DNA from: Rallus limicola | Lineage: Eukaryota; Chordata; Aves; Gruiformes; Rallidae | Length of the DNA stretch: 64,000 nucleotides | Direction of reading: 5' to 3' | NCBI GenBank assembly: GCA_022605955.1 | Contig: JAKCOZ010000220.1 | Coordinates: 186,001 to 250,000, forward strand | Part shown: one piece after another, positions 11,772 to 24,330 of the stretch | Layout of the letters: each line of letters opens with the position of its first letter | Position numbering within the stretch: the first letter of the stretch is position 1 | Program-made: the position numbers and the translations under genes | The notes under the pieces: model-generated | Seen by the model: the letters and a program-made list of their open reading frames with translations, nothing else | Database searches by the model: none | What the model was told of the DNA's origin: nothing

Positions 11772-11842
11772 TGTCCTGTTAGGAGGTTTCAGACAAGCTA
11801 GGCCTGAAAGACATAGCTTGTCTGAAACCTCCTAACAGGACA
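11772..11842. repeat. Hairpin junction J4
   Basis: The arms 11772-11800 and 11814-11842 are perfect complements. J4 lies exactly 4,403 bp after J3 and is preceded by the same terminal monomer variants (cggttctttt and cctagaagac) as J3 and J5. Confidence 0.96.
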
Positions 11843-14800
11843 CACGAGCAGACCCTGTCACTTTGGCTCTCAGCCTTTTCCTTTGCCTGGAAAGAGGGAA
11901 CATGCCTGGAACCTCCTACGGTGCTTTTCTCGGCCCTAGCAGACTGCAGTTCAAAACATGCTAAACGTCCAGCAATAACTCCCAAAGTAAAGAAGCTAGG
12001 CCTGAAAGGCATAGCTTGTCTGAAACCTCCTAACAGGACACACGAGCAGCCCCTGTCACTTTGGTTCTCAGCCTTTTCCTTTGCCTGGAAAGAGGGAACA
12101 TGCCTGGAACCTCCTACGGTGCTTTTCTCGACCCTAGCAGACTGCAGTTCAAAATATGCTAAACGTCCAGCAAAAACTCCCAAAGTAAAGAAGCTAGGCC
12201 TGAAAGGCATAGCTTGTCTGAAACCTCCTAACAGGACACACGAGCAGACCCTGTCACTTTGGCTCTCAGCCTTTTCCTTTGCCTGGAAAGAGGGAACATG
12301 CCTGGAACCTCCTACTGTGCTTTTCTCGGCCCTAGCAGACTGCAGTTCAAAACATGCTAAACGTCCAGCAATAACTCCCAAAGTAAAGAAGCTAGGCCTG
12401 AAAGGCATAGCTTGTCTGAAACCTCCTAACAGGACACACGAGCAGCCCCTGTCACTTTGGTTCTCAGACTTTTCCTTTGCCTGGAAAGAGGGAACATGCC
12501 TGGAACCTCCTACGGTGCTTTTCTCGGCCCTAGCAGACTGCAGTTCAAAACATGCTAAACGTCCAGCAATAACTCCCAAAGTAAAGAAGCGAGGCCTGAA
12601 AGGCATAGCTTGTCTGAAACCTCCTAACAGGACACACGAGCAGACCCTGTCACTTTGGCTCTCAGCCTTTTCCTTTGCCTGGAAAGAGGGAACATGCCTG
12701 GAACCTCCTACGGTGCTTTTCTCAGCCCTAGCAGACTGCAGTTCAAAACATGCTAAACGTCCAGCAATAACTCCCAAAGTAAAGAAGCTAGGCCTGAAAG
12801 GCATAGCTTGTCTGAAACCTCCTAACAGGACACACGAGCAGACCCTGTCACTTTGGCTCTCAGCCTTTTCCTTTGCCTGGAAAGAGGGAACATGCCTGGA
12901 ACCTCCTACGGTGCTTTTCTCGGCCCTAGCAGACTGCAGTTCAAAACATGCTAAACGTCCAGCAATAACTCCCAAAGTAAAGAAGCTAGGCCTGAAAGGC
13001 ATAGCTTGTCTGAAACCTCCTAACATGACACACGAGCAGACCCTGTCACTTTGGTTCTCAGCCTTTTCCTTTGCCTGGAAAGAGGGAACATGCCTGGAAC
13101 CTCCTACGGTGCTTTTCTCGGCCCTAGCAGACTGCAGTTCAAAACATGCTAAACGTCCAGCAATAACTCCCAAAGTAAAGAAGCTAGGCCTGAAAGGCAT
13201 AGCTTGTCTGAAACCTCCTAACAGGACACACGAGCAGACCCTGTCACTTTGGCTCTCAGCCTTTTCCTTTGCCTGGAAAGAGGGAACATGCCTGGAACCT
13301 CCTACGGTGCTTTTCTCGGCCCTAGCAGACTGCAGTTCAAAACATGCTAAACGTCCAGCAATAACTCCCAAAGTAAAGAAGCTAGGCCTGAAAGGCATAG
13401 CTTGTCTGAAACCTCCTAACAGGACACACGAGCAGACCCTGTCACTTTGGTTCTCAGCCTTTTCCTTTGCCTGGAAAGAGGGAACATGCCTGGAACCTCC
13501 TACGGTGCTTTTCTCGGCCCTAGGAGACTGCAGTTCAAAACATGCTAAACGTCCAGCAATAACTCCCAAAGTAAAGAAGCTAGGCCTGAAAGGCATAGCT
13601 TGTCTGAAACCTCCTAACAGGACACACGAGCAGACCCTGTCACTTTGGCTCTCAGCCTTTTCCTTTGCCTGGAAAGAGGGAACATGCCTGGAACCTCCTA
13701 CGGTGCTTTTCTCGGCCCTAGCAGACTGCAGTTCAAAACATGCTAAACGTCCAGCAATAACTCCCAAAGTAAAGAAGCTAGGCCTGAAAGGCATAGCTTG
13801 TCTGAAACCTCCTAACAGGACACACGAGCAGACCCTGTCACTTTGGCTCTCAGCCTTTTCCTTTGCCTGGAAAGAGGGAACATGCCTGGAACCTCCTACG
13901 GTGCTTTTCTCGGCCCTAGCAGACTGCAGTTCAAAACATGCTAAACGTCCAGCAATAACTCCCAAAGTAAAGAAGCTAGGCCTGAAAGGCATAGCTTGTC
14001 TGAAACCTCCTAACAGGACACACGAGCAGACCCTGTCACTTTGGCTCTCAGCCTTTTCCTTTGCCTGGAAAGAGGGAACATGCCTGGAACCTCCTACGGT
14101 GCTTTTCTCGGCCCTAGCAGACTGCAGTTCAAAACATGCTAAACGTCCAGCAATAACTCCCAAAGTAAAGAAGCTAGGCCTGAAAGGCATAGCTTGTCTG
14201 AAACCTCCTAACAGGACACACGAGCAGACCCTGTCACTTTGGCTCTCAGCCTTTTCCTTTGCCTGGAAAGAGGGAACATGCCTGGAACCTCCTACGGTGC
14301 TTTTCTCGGCCCTAGCAGACTGCAGTTCAAAACATGCTAAACGTCCAGCAATAACTCCCAAAGTAAAGAAGCTAGGCCTGAAAGGCATAGCTTGTCTGAA
14401 ACCTCCTAACAGGACACCCGAGCAGACCCTGTCACTTTGGCTCTCAGCCTTTTCCTTTGCCTGGAAAGAGGGAACATGCCTGGAACCTCCTACGGTGCTT
14501 TTCTCGGCCCTAGCAGACTGCAGTTCAAAACATGCTAAACGTCCAGCAATAACTCCCAAAGTAAAGAAGCTAGGCCTGAAAGGCATAGCTTGTCTGAAAC
14601 CTCCTAACATGACACACGAGCAGACCCTGTCACTTTGTTTCTAAGCCTTTTCCTTTGCCTGGAAAGAGGGAACATGCCTGGAACCTCCTACGGTGCTTTT
14701 CTCGGCCCTAGCAGACTGCAGTTCAAAACATGCTAAACGTCCAGCAATAACTCCCAAAGTAAAGAAGCTAGGCCTGAAAGGCATAGCTTGTCTGAAACCT

Positions 14801-16174
14801 CCTAACAGGACACACGAGCAGACCCTGTCACTTTGGCTCTCAGCCTTTTCCTTTGCCTGGAAAGAGGGAACATGCCTGGAACCTCCTACGGTGCTTTTCT
14901 CGGCCCTAGCAGACTGCAGTTCAAAACATGCTAAACGTCCAGCAATAACTCCCAAAGTAAAGAAGCTAGGCCTGAAAGGCATAGCTTGTCTGAAACCTCC
15001 TAACAGGACACACGAGCAGACCCTGTCACTTTGGCTCTCAGCCTTTTCCTTTGCCTGGAAAGAGGGAACATGCCTGGAACCTCCTACGGTGCTTTTCTCG
15101 GCCCTAGCAGACTGCAGTTCAAAACATGCTAAACGTCCAGCAATAACTCCCAAAGTAAAGAAGCTAGGCCTGAAAGGCATAGCTTGTCTGAAACCTCCTA
15201 ACAGGACACACGAGCAGACCCTGTCACTTTGGCTCTCAGCCTTTTCCTTTGCCTGGAAAGAGGGAACATGCCTGGAACCTCCTACGGTGCTTTTCTCGGC
15301 CCTAGCAGACTGCAGTTCAAAACATGCTAAACGTCCAGCAATAACTCCCAAAGTAAAGAAGCTAGGCTTGAAAGGCATAGCTTGTCTGAAACCTCCTAAC
15401 AGGACACACGAGCAGCCCCTGTCACTTTGGCTCTCAGCCTTTTCCTTTGCCTGGAAAGAGGGAACATGCCTGGATCCTCCTACGGTGCTTTTCTCGGCCC
15501 TAGCAGACTGCAGTTCAAAACATGCTAAACGTCCAGCAATAACTCCCAAAGTACAGAAGCTAGGCCTGAAAGGCATAGCTTGTCTGAAACCTCCTAACAG
15601 GACACACGAGCAGACCCTGTCACTTTGGCTCTCAGCCTTTTCCTTTGCCTGGAAAGAGGGAACATGCCTGGATCCTCCTACGGTGCTTTTCTCGGCCCTA
15701 GCAGACTGCAGTTCAAAACATGCTAAACGTCCAGCAATAACTCCCAAAGTACAGAAGCTAGGCCTGAAAGGCATAGCTTGTCTGAAACCTCCTAACAGGA
15801 CACACGAGCAGACCCTGTCACTTTGGCTCTCAGCCTTTTCCTTTGCCTGGAAAGAGGGAACATGCCTGGAACCTCCTACGGTGCTTTTCTCGGCCCTAGC
15901 AGACTGCAGTTCAAAACATGCTAAACGTCCAGCAATAACTCCCAAAGTAAAGAAGCTAGGCTTGAAAGGCATAGCTTGTCTGAAACCTCCTAACAGGACA
16001 CCCGAGCAGACCCTGTCACTTTGGCTCTCAGCCTTTTCCTTTGCCTGGAAAGAGGGAACATGCCTGGAACCTCCTACGGTTCTTTTCTCGGCCCTAGAAG
16101 ACTGCAGTTCAAAACATGCTAAACGTCCAGCAATAACTCCCAAAGTAAAGAAGCTAGGCATGAAAGGCATAGCT
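11772..16174. repeat. HOR unit A4, 22 monomers plus 47 bp (4,403 bp)
   Basis: This is a tandem copy of A3 with the same markers at +4,403: ttctcagac 12468, ttctaagcc 14642, ggatcc near 15473 and 15671. The first monomers after J4 differ from A3. They have ctcgaccc, aaaatatgc and gcaaaaact near 12129-12175 in place of A3's ggactcccgag and ctcgcccct. A replaced patch in an otherwise near-identical unit suggests conversion or unequal exchange. Confidence 0.92.
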
Positions 16175-16245
16175 TGTCCTGTTAGGAGGTTTCAGACAAG
16201 CTAGGCCTGAAAGACATAGCTTGTCTGAAACCTCCTAACAGGACA
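16175..16245. repeat. Hairpin junction J5
   Basis: The arms 16175-16203 and 16217-16245 are perfect complements. J5 lies exactly 4,403 bp after J4. The two monomers after it repeat those after J4 (variants ctcgaccc, aaaatatgc, gcaaaaact) before the order diverges. Confidence 0.96.
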
Positions 16246-17211
16246 CACGAGCAGACCCTGTCACTTTGGCTCTCAGCCTTTTCCTTTGCCTGGAAAGAGG
16301 GAACATGCCTGGAACCTCCTACGGTGCTTTTCTCGGCCCTAGCAGACTGCAGTTCAAAACATGCTAAACGTCCAGCAATAACTCCCAAAGTAAAGAAGCT
16401 AGGCCTGAAAGGCATAGCTTGTCTGAAACCTCCTAACAGGACACACGAGCAGCCCCTGTCACTTTGGTTCTCAGCCTTTTCCTTTGCCTGGAAAGAGGGA
16501 ACATGCCTGGAACCTCCTACGGTGCTTTTCTCGACCCTAGCAGACTGCAGTTCAAAATATGCTAAACGTCCAGCAAAAACTCCCAAAGTAAAGAAGCTAG
16601 GCCTGAAAGGCATAGCTTGTCTGAAACCTCCTAACAGGACACACGAGCAGCCCCTGTCACTTTGGCTCTCAGCCTTTTCCTTTGCCTGGAAAGAGGGAAC
16701 ATGCCTGGAACCTCCTACGGTGCTTTTCTCGGCCCTAGCAGACTGCAGTTCAAAAAATGCTAAACGTCCAGCAATAACTCCCAAAGAAAAGAAGCTAGGC
16801 CTGAAAGCCATAGCTTGTCTGAAACCTCCTAACAGGACACACGAGCAGACCCTGTCACTTTGGCTCTCAGCCTTTTCCTTTGCCTGGAAAGAGGGAACAT
16901 GCCTGGAACCTCCTACGGTGCTATTCTCGGCCCTAGCAGACTGCAGTTCAAAACATGCTAAACGTCCAGCAATAACTCCCAAAGTAAAGAAGCTAGGCCT
17001 GAAAGGCATAGCTTGTCTGAAACCTCCTAACAGGACACACGAGCAGACCCTGTCACTTTGGCTCTCAGCCTTTTCCTTTGCCTGGAAAGAGGGAACATGC
17101 CTGGAACCTCCTACGGTGCTTTTCTCGGCCCTAGCAGACTGCAGTTCAAAACATGCTAAACGTCCAGCAATAACTCCCAAAGTAAAGAAGCTAGGCATGA
17201 AAGGCATAGCT
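16175..17211. repeat. Shortened HOR unit A5, 5 monomers (J5 to J6)
   Basis: The unit starts like A4 (ctcgaccc, aaaatatgc and gcaaaaact near 16533-16578) but reaches the next junction after only five monomers. Its third monomer has an unusual cluster of private changes: a at 16756, a at 16787, c at 16808, and ctattctc near 16922 in the next copy. The arrangement is consistent with a deletion joining the start of one unit to the end of another. Confidence 0.85.
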
Positions 17212-17282
17212 TGTCCTGTTAGGAGGTTTCAGACAAGCTAGGCCTGAAAGGCATAGCTTGTCTGAAAGCTCCTAACAGGACA
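17212..17282. repeat. Hairpin junction J6, last in the window (one arm mismatch)
   Basis: The arms are 17212-17240 and 17254-17282. There is one mismatch, because the right arm has gaaagctcc where the others have gaaacctcc. The loop side has ggcatag, as in J2. J6 follows J5 by 1,037 bp (five monomers plus 47 bp), so the unit between them is strongly shortened. No further junction was found in the remaining 46.7 kb. Confidence 0.95.
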
Positions 17283-20150
17283 CACGAGCAGACCCTGTCA
17301 CTTTGGCTCTCAGCCTTTTCCTTTGCCTGGAAAGAGGGAACATGCCTGGAACCTCCTACGGTGCTTTTCTCGGCCCTAGCAGACTGCAGTTCAAAACATG
17401 CTAAACGTCCAGCAATAACTCCCAAAGTAAAGAAGCTAGGCCTGAAAGGCATAGCTTGTCTGAAACCTCCTAACAGGACACACGAGCAGACCCTGTCACT
17501 TTGGCTCTCAGCCTTTTCCTTTGCCTGGAAAGAGGGAACATGCCTGGAACCTCCTACGGTGCTTTTCTCGGCCCTAGCAGACTGCAGTTCAAAACATGCT
17601 AAACGTCCAGCAATAACTCCCAAAGTAAAGAAGCTAGGCCTGAAAGGCATAGCTTGTCTGAAACCTCCTAACAGGACAGACGAGCAGACCCTGTCACTTT
17701 GGCTCTCAGCATTTTCCTTTGCCTGGAAAGAGGGAACATGCCTGGAACCTCCTACGGTGCTTTTCTCGGCCCTAGCAGACTGCAGTTCAAAACATGCTAA
17801 ACGTCCAGCAATAACTCCCAAAGTAAAGAAGCTAGGCCTGAAAGGCATAGCTTGTCTGAAACCTCCTAACAGGACACACGAGCAGACCCTGTCACTTTGG
17901 CTCTCAGCCTTTTCCTTTGCCTGGAAAGAGGGAACATGCCTGGAACCTCCTACGGTGCTTTTCTCGGCCCTAGCAGACTGCAATTCAAAACATGCTAAAC
18001 GTCCAGCAATAACTCCCAAAGTAAAGAAGCTAGGCCTGAAAGGCATAGCTTGTCTGAAACCTCATAACAGGACACACGAGCAGCCCCTGTCACTTTGGTT
18101 CTCAGCCTTTTCCTTTGCCATGAAAGAGGGAACATGCCTGGAACCTCCTACGGTGCTTTTCTCGGCCCTAGCAGACTGCAGTTCAAAACATGCTAAACGT
18201 CCAGCAATAACTCCCAAAGTAAAGAAGCTAGGCCTGAAAGGCATAGCTTGTCTGAAACCTCCTAACAGGACACCCGAGCAGACCCTGTCACTTTGGCTCT
18301 CAGCCTTTTCCTTTGCCTGGAAAGAGGGAACATGCCTGGAACCTCCTACGGTGCTTTTCTCGGCCCTAGCAGACTGCAGTTCAAAACATGCTAAACGTCC
18401 AGCAATAACTCCCAAAGTAAAGAAGCTAGGCCTGAAAGGCATAGCTTGTCTGAAACCTCCTAACAGGACACACGAGCAGCCCCTGTCACTTTGGCTCTCA
18501 GCCTTTTCCTTTGCCTGGAAAGAGGGAACATGCCTGGAACCTCCTACTGTGCTTTTCTCGGCCCTAGCAGACTGCAGTTCAAAACATGCTAAACGTCCAG
18601 CAATAACTCCCAAAGTAAAGAAGCTAGGCCTGAAAGGCATAGCTTGTCTGAAACCTCCTAACAGGACACACGAGCAGCCCCTGTCACTTTGGTTCTCAGA
18701 CTTTTCCTTTGCCTGGAAAGAGGGAACATGCCTGGAACCTCCTACGGTGCTTTTCTCGGCCCTAGCAGACTGCAGTTCAAAACATGCTAAACGTCCAGCA
18801 ATAACTCCCAAAGTAAAGAAGCGAGGCCTGAAAGGCATAGCTTGTCTGAAACCTCCTAACAGGACACACGAGCAGACCCTGTCACTTTGGCTCTCAGCCT
18901 TTTCCTTTGCCTGGAAAGAGGGAACATGCCTGGAACCTCCTACGGTGCTTTTCTCAGCCCTAGCAGACTGCAGTTCAAAACATGCTAAACGTCCAGCAAT
19001 AACTCCCAAAGTAAAGAAGCTAGGCCTGAAAGGCATAGCTTGTCTGAAACCTCCTAACAGGACACACGAGCAGACCCTGTCACTTTGGCTCTCAGCCTTT
19101 TCCTTTGCCTGGAAAGAGGGAACATGCCTGGAACCTCCTACGGTGCTTTTCTCGGCCCTAGCAGACTGCAGTTCAAAACATGCTAAACGTCCAGCAATAA
19201 CTCCCAAAGTAAAGAAGCTAGGCCTGAAAGGCATAGCTTGTCTGAAACCTCCTAACATGACACACGAGCAGACCCTCTCACTTTGGTTCTCAGCCTTTTC
19301 CTTTGCCTGGAAAGAGGGAACATGCCTGGAACCTCCTACGGTGCTTTTCTCGGCCCTAGCAGACTGCAGTTCAAAACATGCTAAACGTCCAGCAATAACT
19401 CCCAAAGTAAAGAAGCTAGGCCTGAAAGGCATAGCTTGTCTGAAACCTCCTAACAGGACACACGAGCAGACCCTGTCACTTTGGCTCTCAGCCTTTTCCT
19501 TTGCCTGGAAAGAGGGAACATGCCTGGAACCTCCTACGGTGCTTTTCTCGGCCCTAGCAGACTGCAGTTCAAAACATGCTAAACGTCCAGCAATAACTCC
19601 CAAAGTAAAGAAGCTAGGCCTGAAAGGCATAGCTTGTCTGAAACCTCCTAACAGGACACACGAGCAGACCCTGTCACTTTGGTTCTCAGCCTTTTCCTTT
19701 GCCTGGAAAGAGGGAACATGCCTGGAACCTCCTACGGTGCTTTTCTCGGCCCTAGCAGACTGCAGTTCAAAACATGCTAAACGTCCAGCAATAACTCCCA
19801 AAGTAAAGAAGCTAGGCCTGAAAGGCATAGCTTGTCTGAAACCTCCTAACAGGACACACGAGCAGCCCCTGTCACTTTGGCTCTCAGCCTTTTCCTTTGC
19901 CTGGAAAGAGGGAACATGCCTGGAACCTCCTACGGTGCTTTTCTCGGCCCTAGCAGACTGCAGTTCAAAACATGCTAAACGTCCAGCAATAACTCCCAAA
20001 GTAAAGAAGCTAGGCATGAAAGGCATAGCTTGTCTGAAACCTCCTAACATGACACACGAGCAGCCCCTGTCACTTTGGTTCTCAGCCTTTTCCTTTGCCT
20101 GGAAAGAGGGAACATGCCTGGAACCTCCTACGGTGCTTTTCTCGGCCCTA
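17212..20150. repeat. Rearranged domain A segment after the last junction
   Basis: About 15 monomers, nearly all T-type. The order ttctcagac (18700), aagcgagg (about 18822), ctcagccc (about 18955), aacatgac (about 19256) and ttggttctc repeats the interior of A3 and A4, displaced by 31 monomers from A4 after removing two junction insertions. The cctaggagac monomer of A3 and A4 is replaced by a plain cctagcagac copy. One monomer at 18119-18122 has the private change tttgccatgaa. This is the last stretch with ttggttctc, aggcatg and aacatgac variants (up to about 20079). Confidence 0.82.
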
Positions 20151-23100
20151 GCAGACTGCAGTTCAAAACATGCTAAACGTCCAGCAATAACTCCCAAAGT
20201 AAAGAAGCGAGGCCTGAATGGCATAGCTTGTCTGAAACCTCCTAACAGGACACACGAGCAGACCCTGTCACTTTGGCTCTCAGCCTTTTCCTTTGCCTGG
20301 AAAGAGGGAACATGCCTGGAACCTCCTACGGTGCTTTTCTCGGCCCTAGCAGACTGCAGTTCAAAACATGCTAAACGTCCAGCAATAACTCCCAAAGTAA
20401 AGAAGCTAGGCCTGAAAGGCATAGCTTGTCTGAAACCTCCTAACAGGACACACGAGCAGACCCTGTCACTTTGGCTCTCAGCCTTTTCCTTTGCCTGGAA
20501 AGAGGGAACATGCCTGGAACCTCCTACGGTGCTTTTCTCGGCCCTAGCAGACTGCAGTTCAAAACATGCTAAAAGTCCAGCAATAATTCCCAAAGTAAAG
20601 AAGCGAGGCCTGAAAGGCATAGCTTGTCTGAAACCTCCTAACAGGACACACGAGCAGACCCTGTCACTTTGGCTCTCAGCCTTTTCCTTTGCCTGGAAAG
20701 AGGGAACATGCCTGGAACCTCCTACGGTGCTTTTCTCGGCCCTAGCAGACTGCAGTTCAAAACATGCTAAACGTCCAGCAATAACTCCCAAAGTAAAGAA
20801 GCGAGGCCTGAAAGGCATAGCTTGTCTGAAACCTCCTAACAGGACACACGAGCAGACCCTGTCACTTTGGCTCTCAGCCTTTTCCTTTGCCTGGAAAGAG
20901 GGAACATGCCTGGAACCTCCTACGGTGCTTTTCTCGGCCCTAGCAGACTGCAGTTCAAAACATGCTAAACGTCCAGCAATAACTCCCAAAGTAAAGAAGC
21001 GAGGCCTGAAAGGCATAGCTTGTCTGAAACCTCCTAACAGGACACACGAGCAGACCCTGTCACTTTGGCTCTCAGCCTTTTCCTTTGCCTGGAAAGAGGG
21101 AACATGCCTGGAACCTCCTACGGTGCTTTTCTCAGCCCTAGCAGACTGCAGTTCAAAACATGCTAAACGTCCAGCAATAACTCCCAAAGTAAAGAAGCTA
21201 GGCCTGAAAGGCATAGCTTGTCTGAAACCTCCTAACAGGACACACGAGCAGACCCTGTCACTTTGGCTCTCAGCCTTTTCCTTTGCCTGGAAAGAGGGAA
21301 CATGCCTGGAACCTCCTACAGTGCTTTTCTCGGCCCTAGCAGACTGCAGTTCAAAACATGCTAAACGTCCAGCAATAACTCCCAAAGTAAAGAAGCTAGG
21401 CCTGAAAGGCATAGCTTCTCTGAAACCTCCTAACAGGACACACGATCAGACCCTGTCACTTTGGCTCTCAGCCTTTTCCTTTGCCTGGAAAGAGGGAACA
21501 TGCCTGGAACCTCCTACGGTGCTTTTCTCGGCCCTAGAAGACTGCAGTTCAAAACATGCTAAACGTCCAGCAATAACTCCCAAAGTAAAGAAGCGAGGCC
21601 TGAAAGGCATAGCTTGTCTGAAACCTCCTAACAGGACACACGAGCAGACCCTGTCACTTTGGCTCTCAGCCTTTTCCTTTGCCTGGAAAGAGGGAACATG
21701 CCTGGAACCTCCTACGGTGCTTTTCTCGGCCCTAGCAGACTGCAGTTCAAAACATGCTAAACGTCCAGCAATAACTCCCAAAGTAAAGAAGCGAGGCCTG
21801 AAAGGCATAGCTTGTCTGAAACCTCCTAACAGGACACACGAGCAGACCCTGTCACTTTGGCTCTCAGCCTTTTCCTTTGCCTGGAAAGAGGGAACATGCC
21901 TGGAACCTCCTACGGTGCTTTTCTCGGCCCTAGCAGACTGCAGTTCAAAACATGCTAAACGTCCAGCAATAACTCCCAAAGTAAAGAAGCGAGGCCTGAA
22001 AGGCATAGCTTGTCTGAAACCTCCTAACAGGACACACGAGCAGACCCTGTCACTTTGGCTCTCAGCCTTTTCCTTTGCCTGGAAAGAGGGAACATGCCTG
22101 GAACCTCCTACGGTGCTTTTCTCGGCCCTAGCAGACTGCAGTTCAAAACATGCTAAACGTCCAGCAATAACTCCCAAAGTAAAGAAGCGAGGCCTGAAAG
22201 GCATAGCTTGTCTGAAACCTCCTAACAGGACACACGAGCAGACCCTGTCACTTTGGCTCTCAGCCTTTTCCTTTGCCTGGAAAGAGGGAACATGCCTGGA
22301 ACCTCCTACGGTGCTTTTCTCGGCCCTAGCAGACTGCAGTTAAAAACATGCTAAAAGTCCAGCAATAACTCCCAAAGTAAAGAAGCGAGGCCTGAAAGGC
22401 ATAGCTTGTCTGAAACCTCCTAACAGGACACACGAGCAGACCCTGTCACTTTGGCTCTCAGCCTTTTCCTTTGCCTGGAAAGAGGGAACATGCCTGGAAC
22501 CTCCTACGGTGCTTTTCTCGGCCCTAGCAGACTGCAGTTCAAAACATGCTAAACGTCCAGCAATAACTCCCAAAGTAAAGAAGCGAGGCCTGAAAGGCAT
22601 AGCTTGTCTGAAACCTCCTAACAGGACACACCAGCAGACCCTGTCACTTTGGCTCTCAGCCTTTTCCTTTGCCTGGAAAGAGGGAACATGCCTGGAACCT
22701 CCTACGGTGCTTTTCTCGGCCCTAGCAGACTGCAGTTCAAAACATGCTAAACGTCCAGCAATAACTCCCAAAGTAAAGAAGCTAGGCCTGAAAGGCATAG
22801 CTTGTCTGAAACCTCCTAACAGGACACACGAGCAGACCCTGTCACTTTGGCTCTCAGCCTTTTCCTTTGCCTGGAAAGAGGGAACATGCCTGGAACCTCC
22901 TACGGTGCTTTTCTCGGCCCTAGCAGACTGCAGTTCAAAACATGCTAAACGTCCAGCAATAACTCCCAAAGTAAAGAAGCGAGGCCTGAAAGGCATAGCT
23001 TGTCTGAAACCTCCTAACAGGACACACGAGCAGACCCTGTCACTTTGGCTCTCAGCCTTTTCCTTTGCCTGGAAAGAGGGAACATGCCTGGAACCTCCTA

Positions 23101-24330
23101 CGGTGCTTTTCTCGGCCCTAGCAGACTGCAGTTCAAAACATGCTAAACGTCCAGCAATAACTCCCAAAGTAAAGAAGCTAGGCCTGAAAGGCATAGCTTG
23201 TCTGAAACCTCCTAACAGGACACACGAGCAGACCCTGTCACTTTGGCTCTCAGCCTTTTCCTTTGCCTGGAAAGAGGGAACATGCCTGGAACCTCCTACA
23301 GTGCTTTTCTCGGCCCTAGCAGACTGCAGTTCAAAACATGCTAAACGTCCAGCAATAACTCCCAAAGTAAAGAAGCGAGGCCTGAAAGGCATAGCTTGTC
23401 TGAAACCTCCTAACAGGACACACGAGCAGACCCTGTCACTTTGGCTCTCAGCCTTTTCCTTTGCCTGGAAAGAGGGAACATGCCTGGAACCTCCTACGGT
23501 GCTTTTCTCGGCCCTAGCAGACTGCAGTTCAAAACATGCTAAACGTCCAGCAATAACTCCCAAAGTAAAGAAGCGAGGCCTGAAAGGCATAGCTTGTCTG
23601 AAACCTCCTAACAGGACACACGAGCAGACCCTGTCACTTTGGCTCTCAGCCTTTTCCTTTGCCTGGAAAGAGGGAACATGCCTGGAACCTCCTACGGTGC
23701 TTTTCTCGGCCCTAGCAGACTGCAGTTCAAAACATGCTAAACGTCCAGCAATAACTCCCAAAGTAAAGAAGCGAGGCCTGAAAGGCATAGCTTGTCTGAA
23801 ACCTCCTAACAGGACACACGAGCAGACCCTGTCACTTTGGCTCTCAGCCTTTTCCTTTGCCTGGAAAGAGGGAACATGCCTGGAACCTTCTACAGTGCTT
23901 TTCTCGGCCCTAGCAGACTGCAGTTCAAAACATGCTAAACGTCCAGCAATAACTCCCAAAGTAAAGAAGCGAGGCCTGAAAGGCATAGCTTGTCTGAAAC
24001 CTCCTAACAGGACACACGAGCAGACCCTGTCACTTTGGCTCTCAGCCTTTTCCTTTGCCTGGCAAGAGGGAACATGCCTGGAACCTCCTACGGTGCTTTT
24101 CTCGGCCCTAGCAGACTGCAGTTCAAAACATGCTAAACGTCCAGCAATAACTCCCAAAGTAAAGAAGCTAGGCCTGAAAGGCATAGCTTGTCTGAAACCT
24201 CCTAACAGGACACACGAGCAGACCCTGTCACTTTGGCTCTCAGCCTTTTCCTTTGCCTGGAAAGAGGGAACATGCCTGGAACCTCCTGCGGTGCTTTTCT
24301 CGGCCCTAGCAGACTGCAGTTCAAAACATG

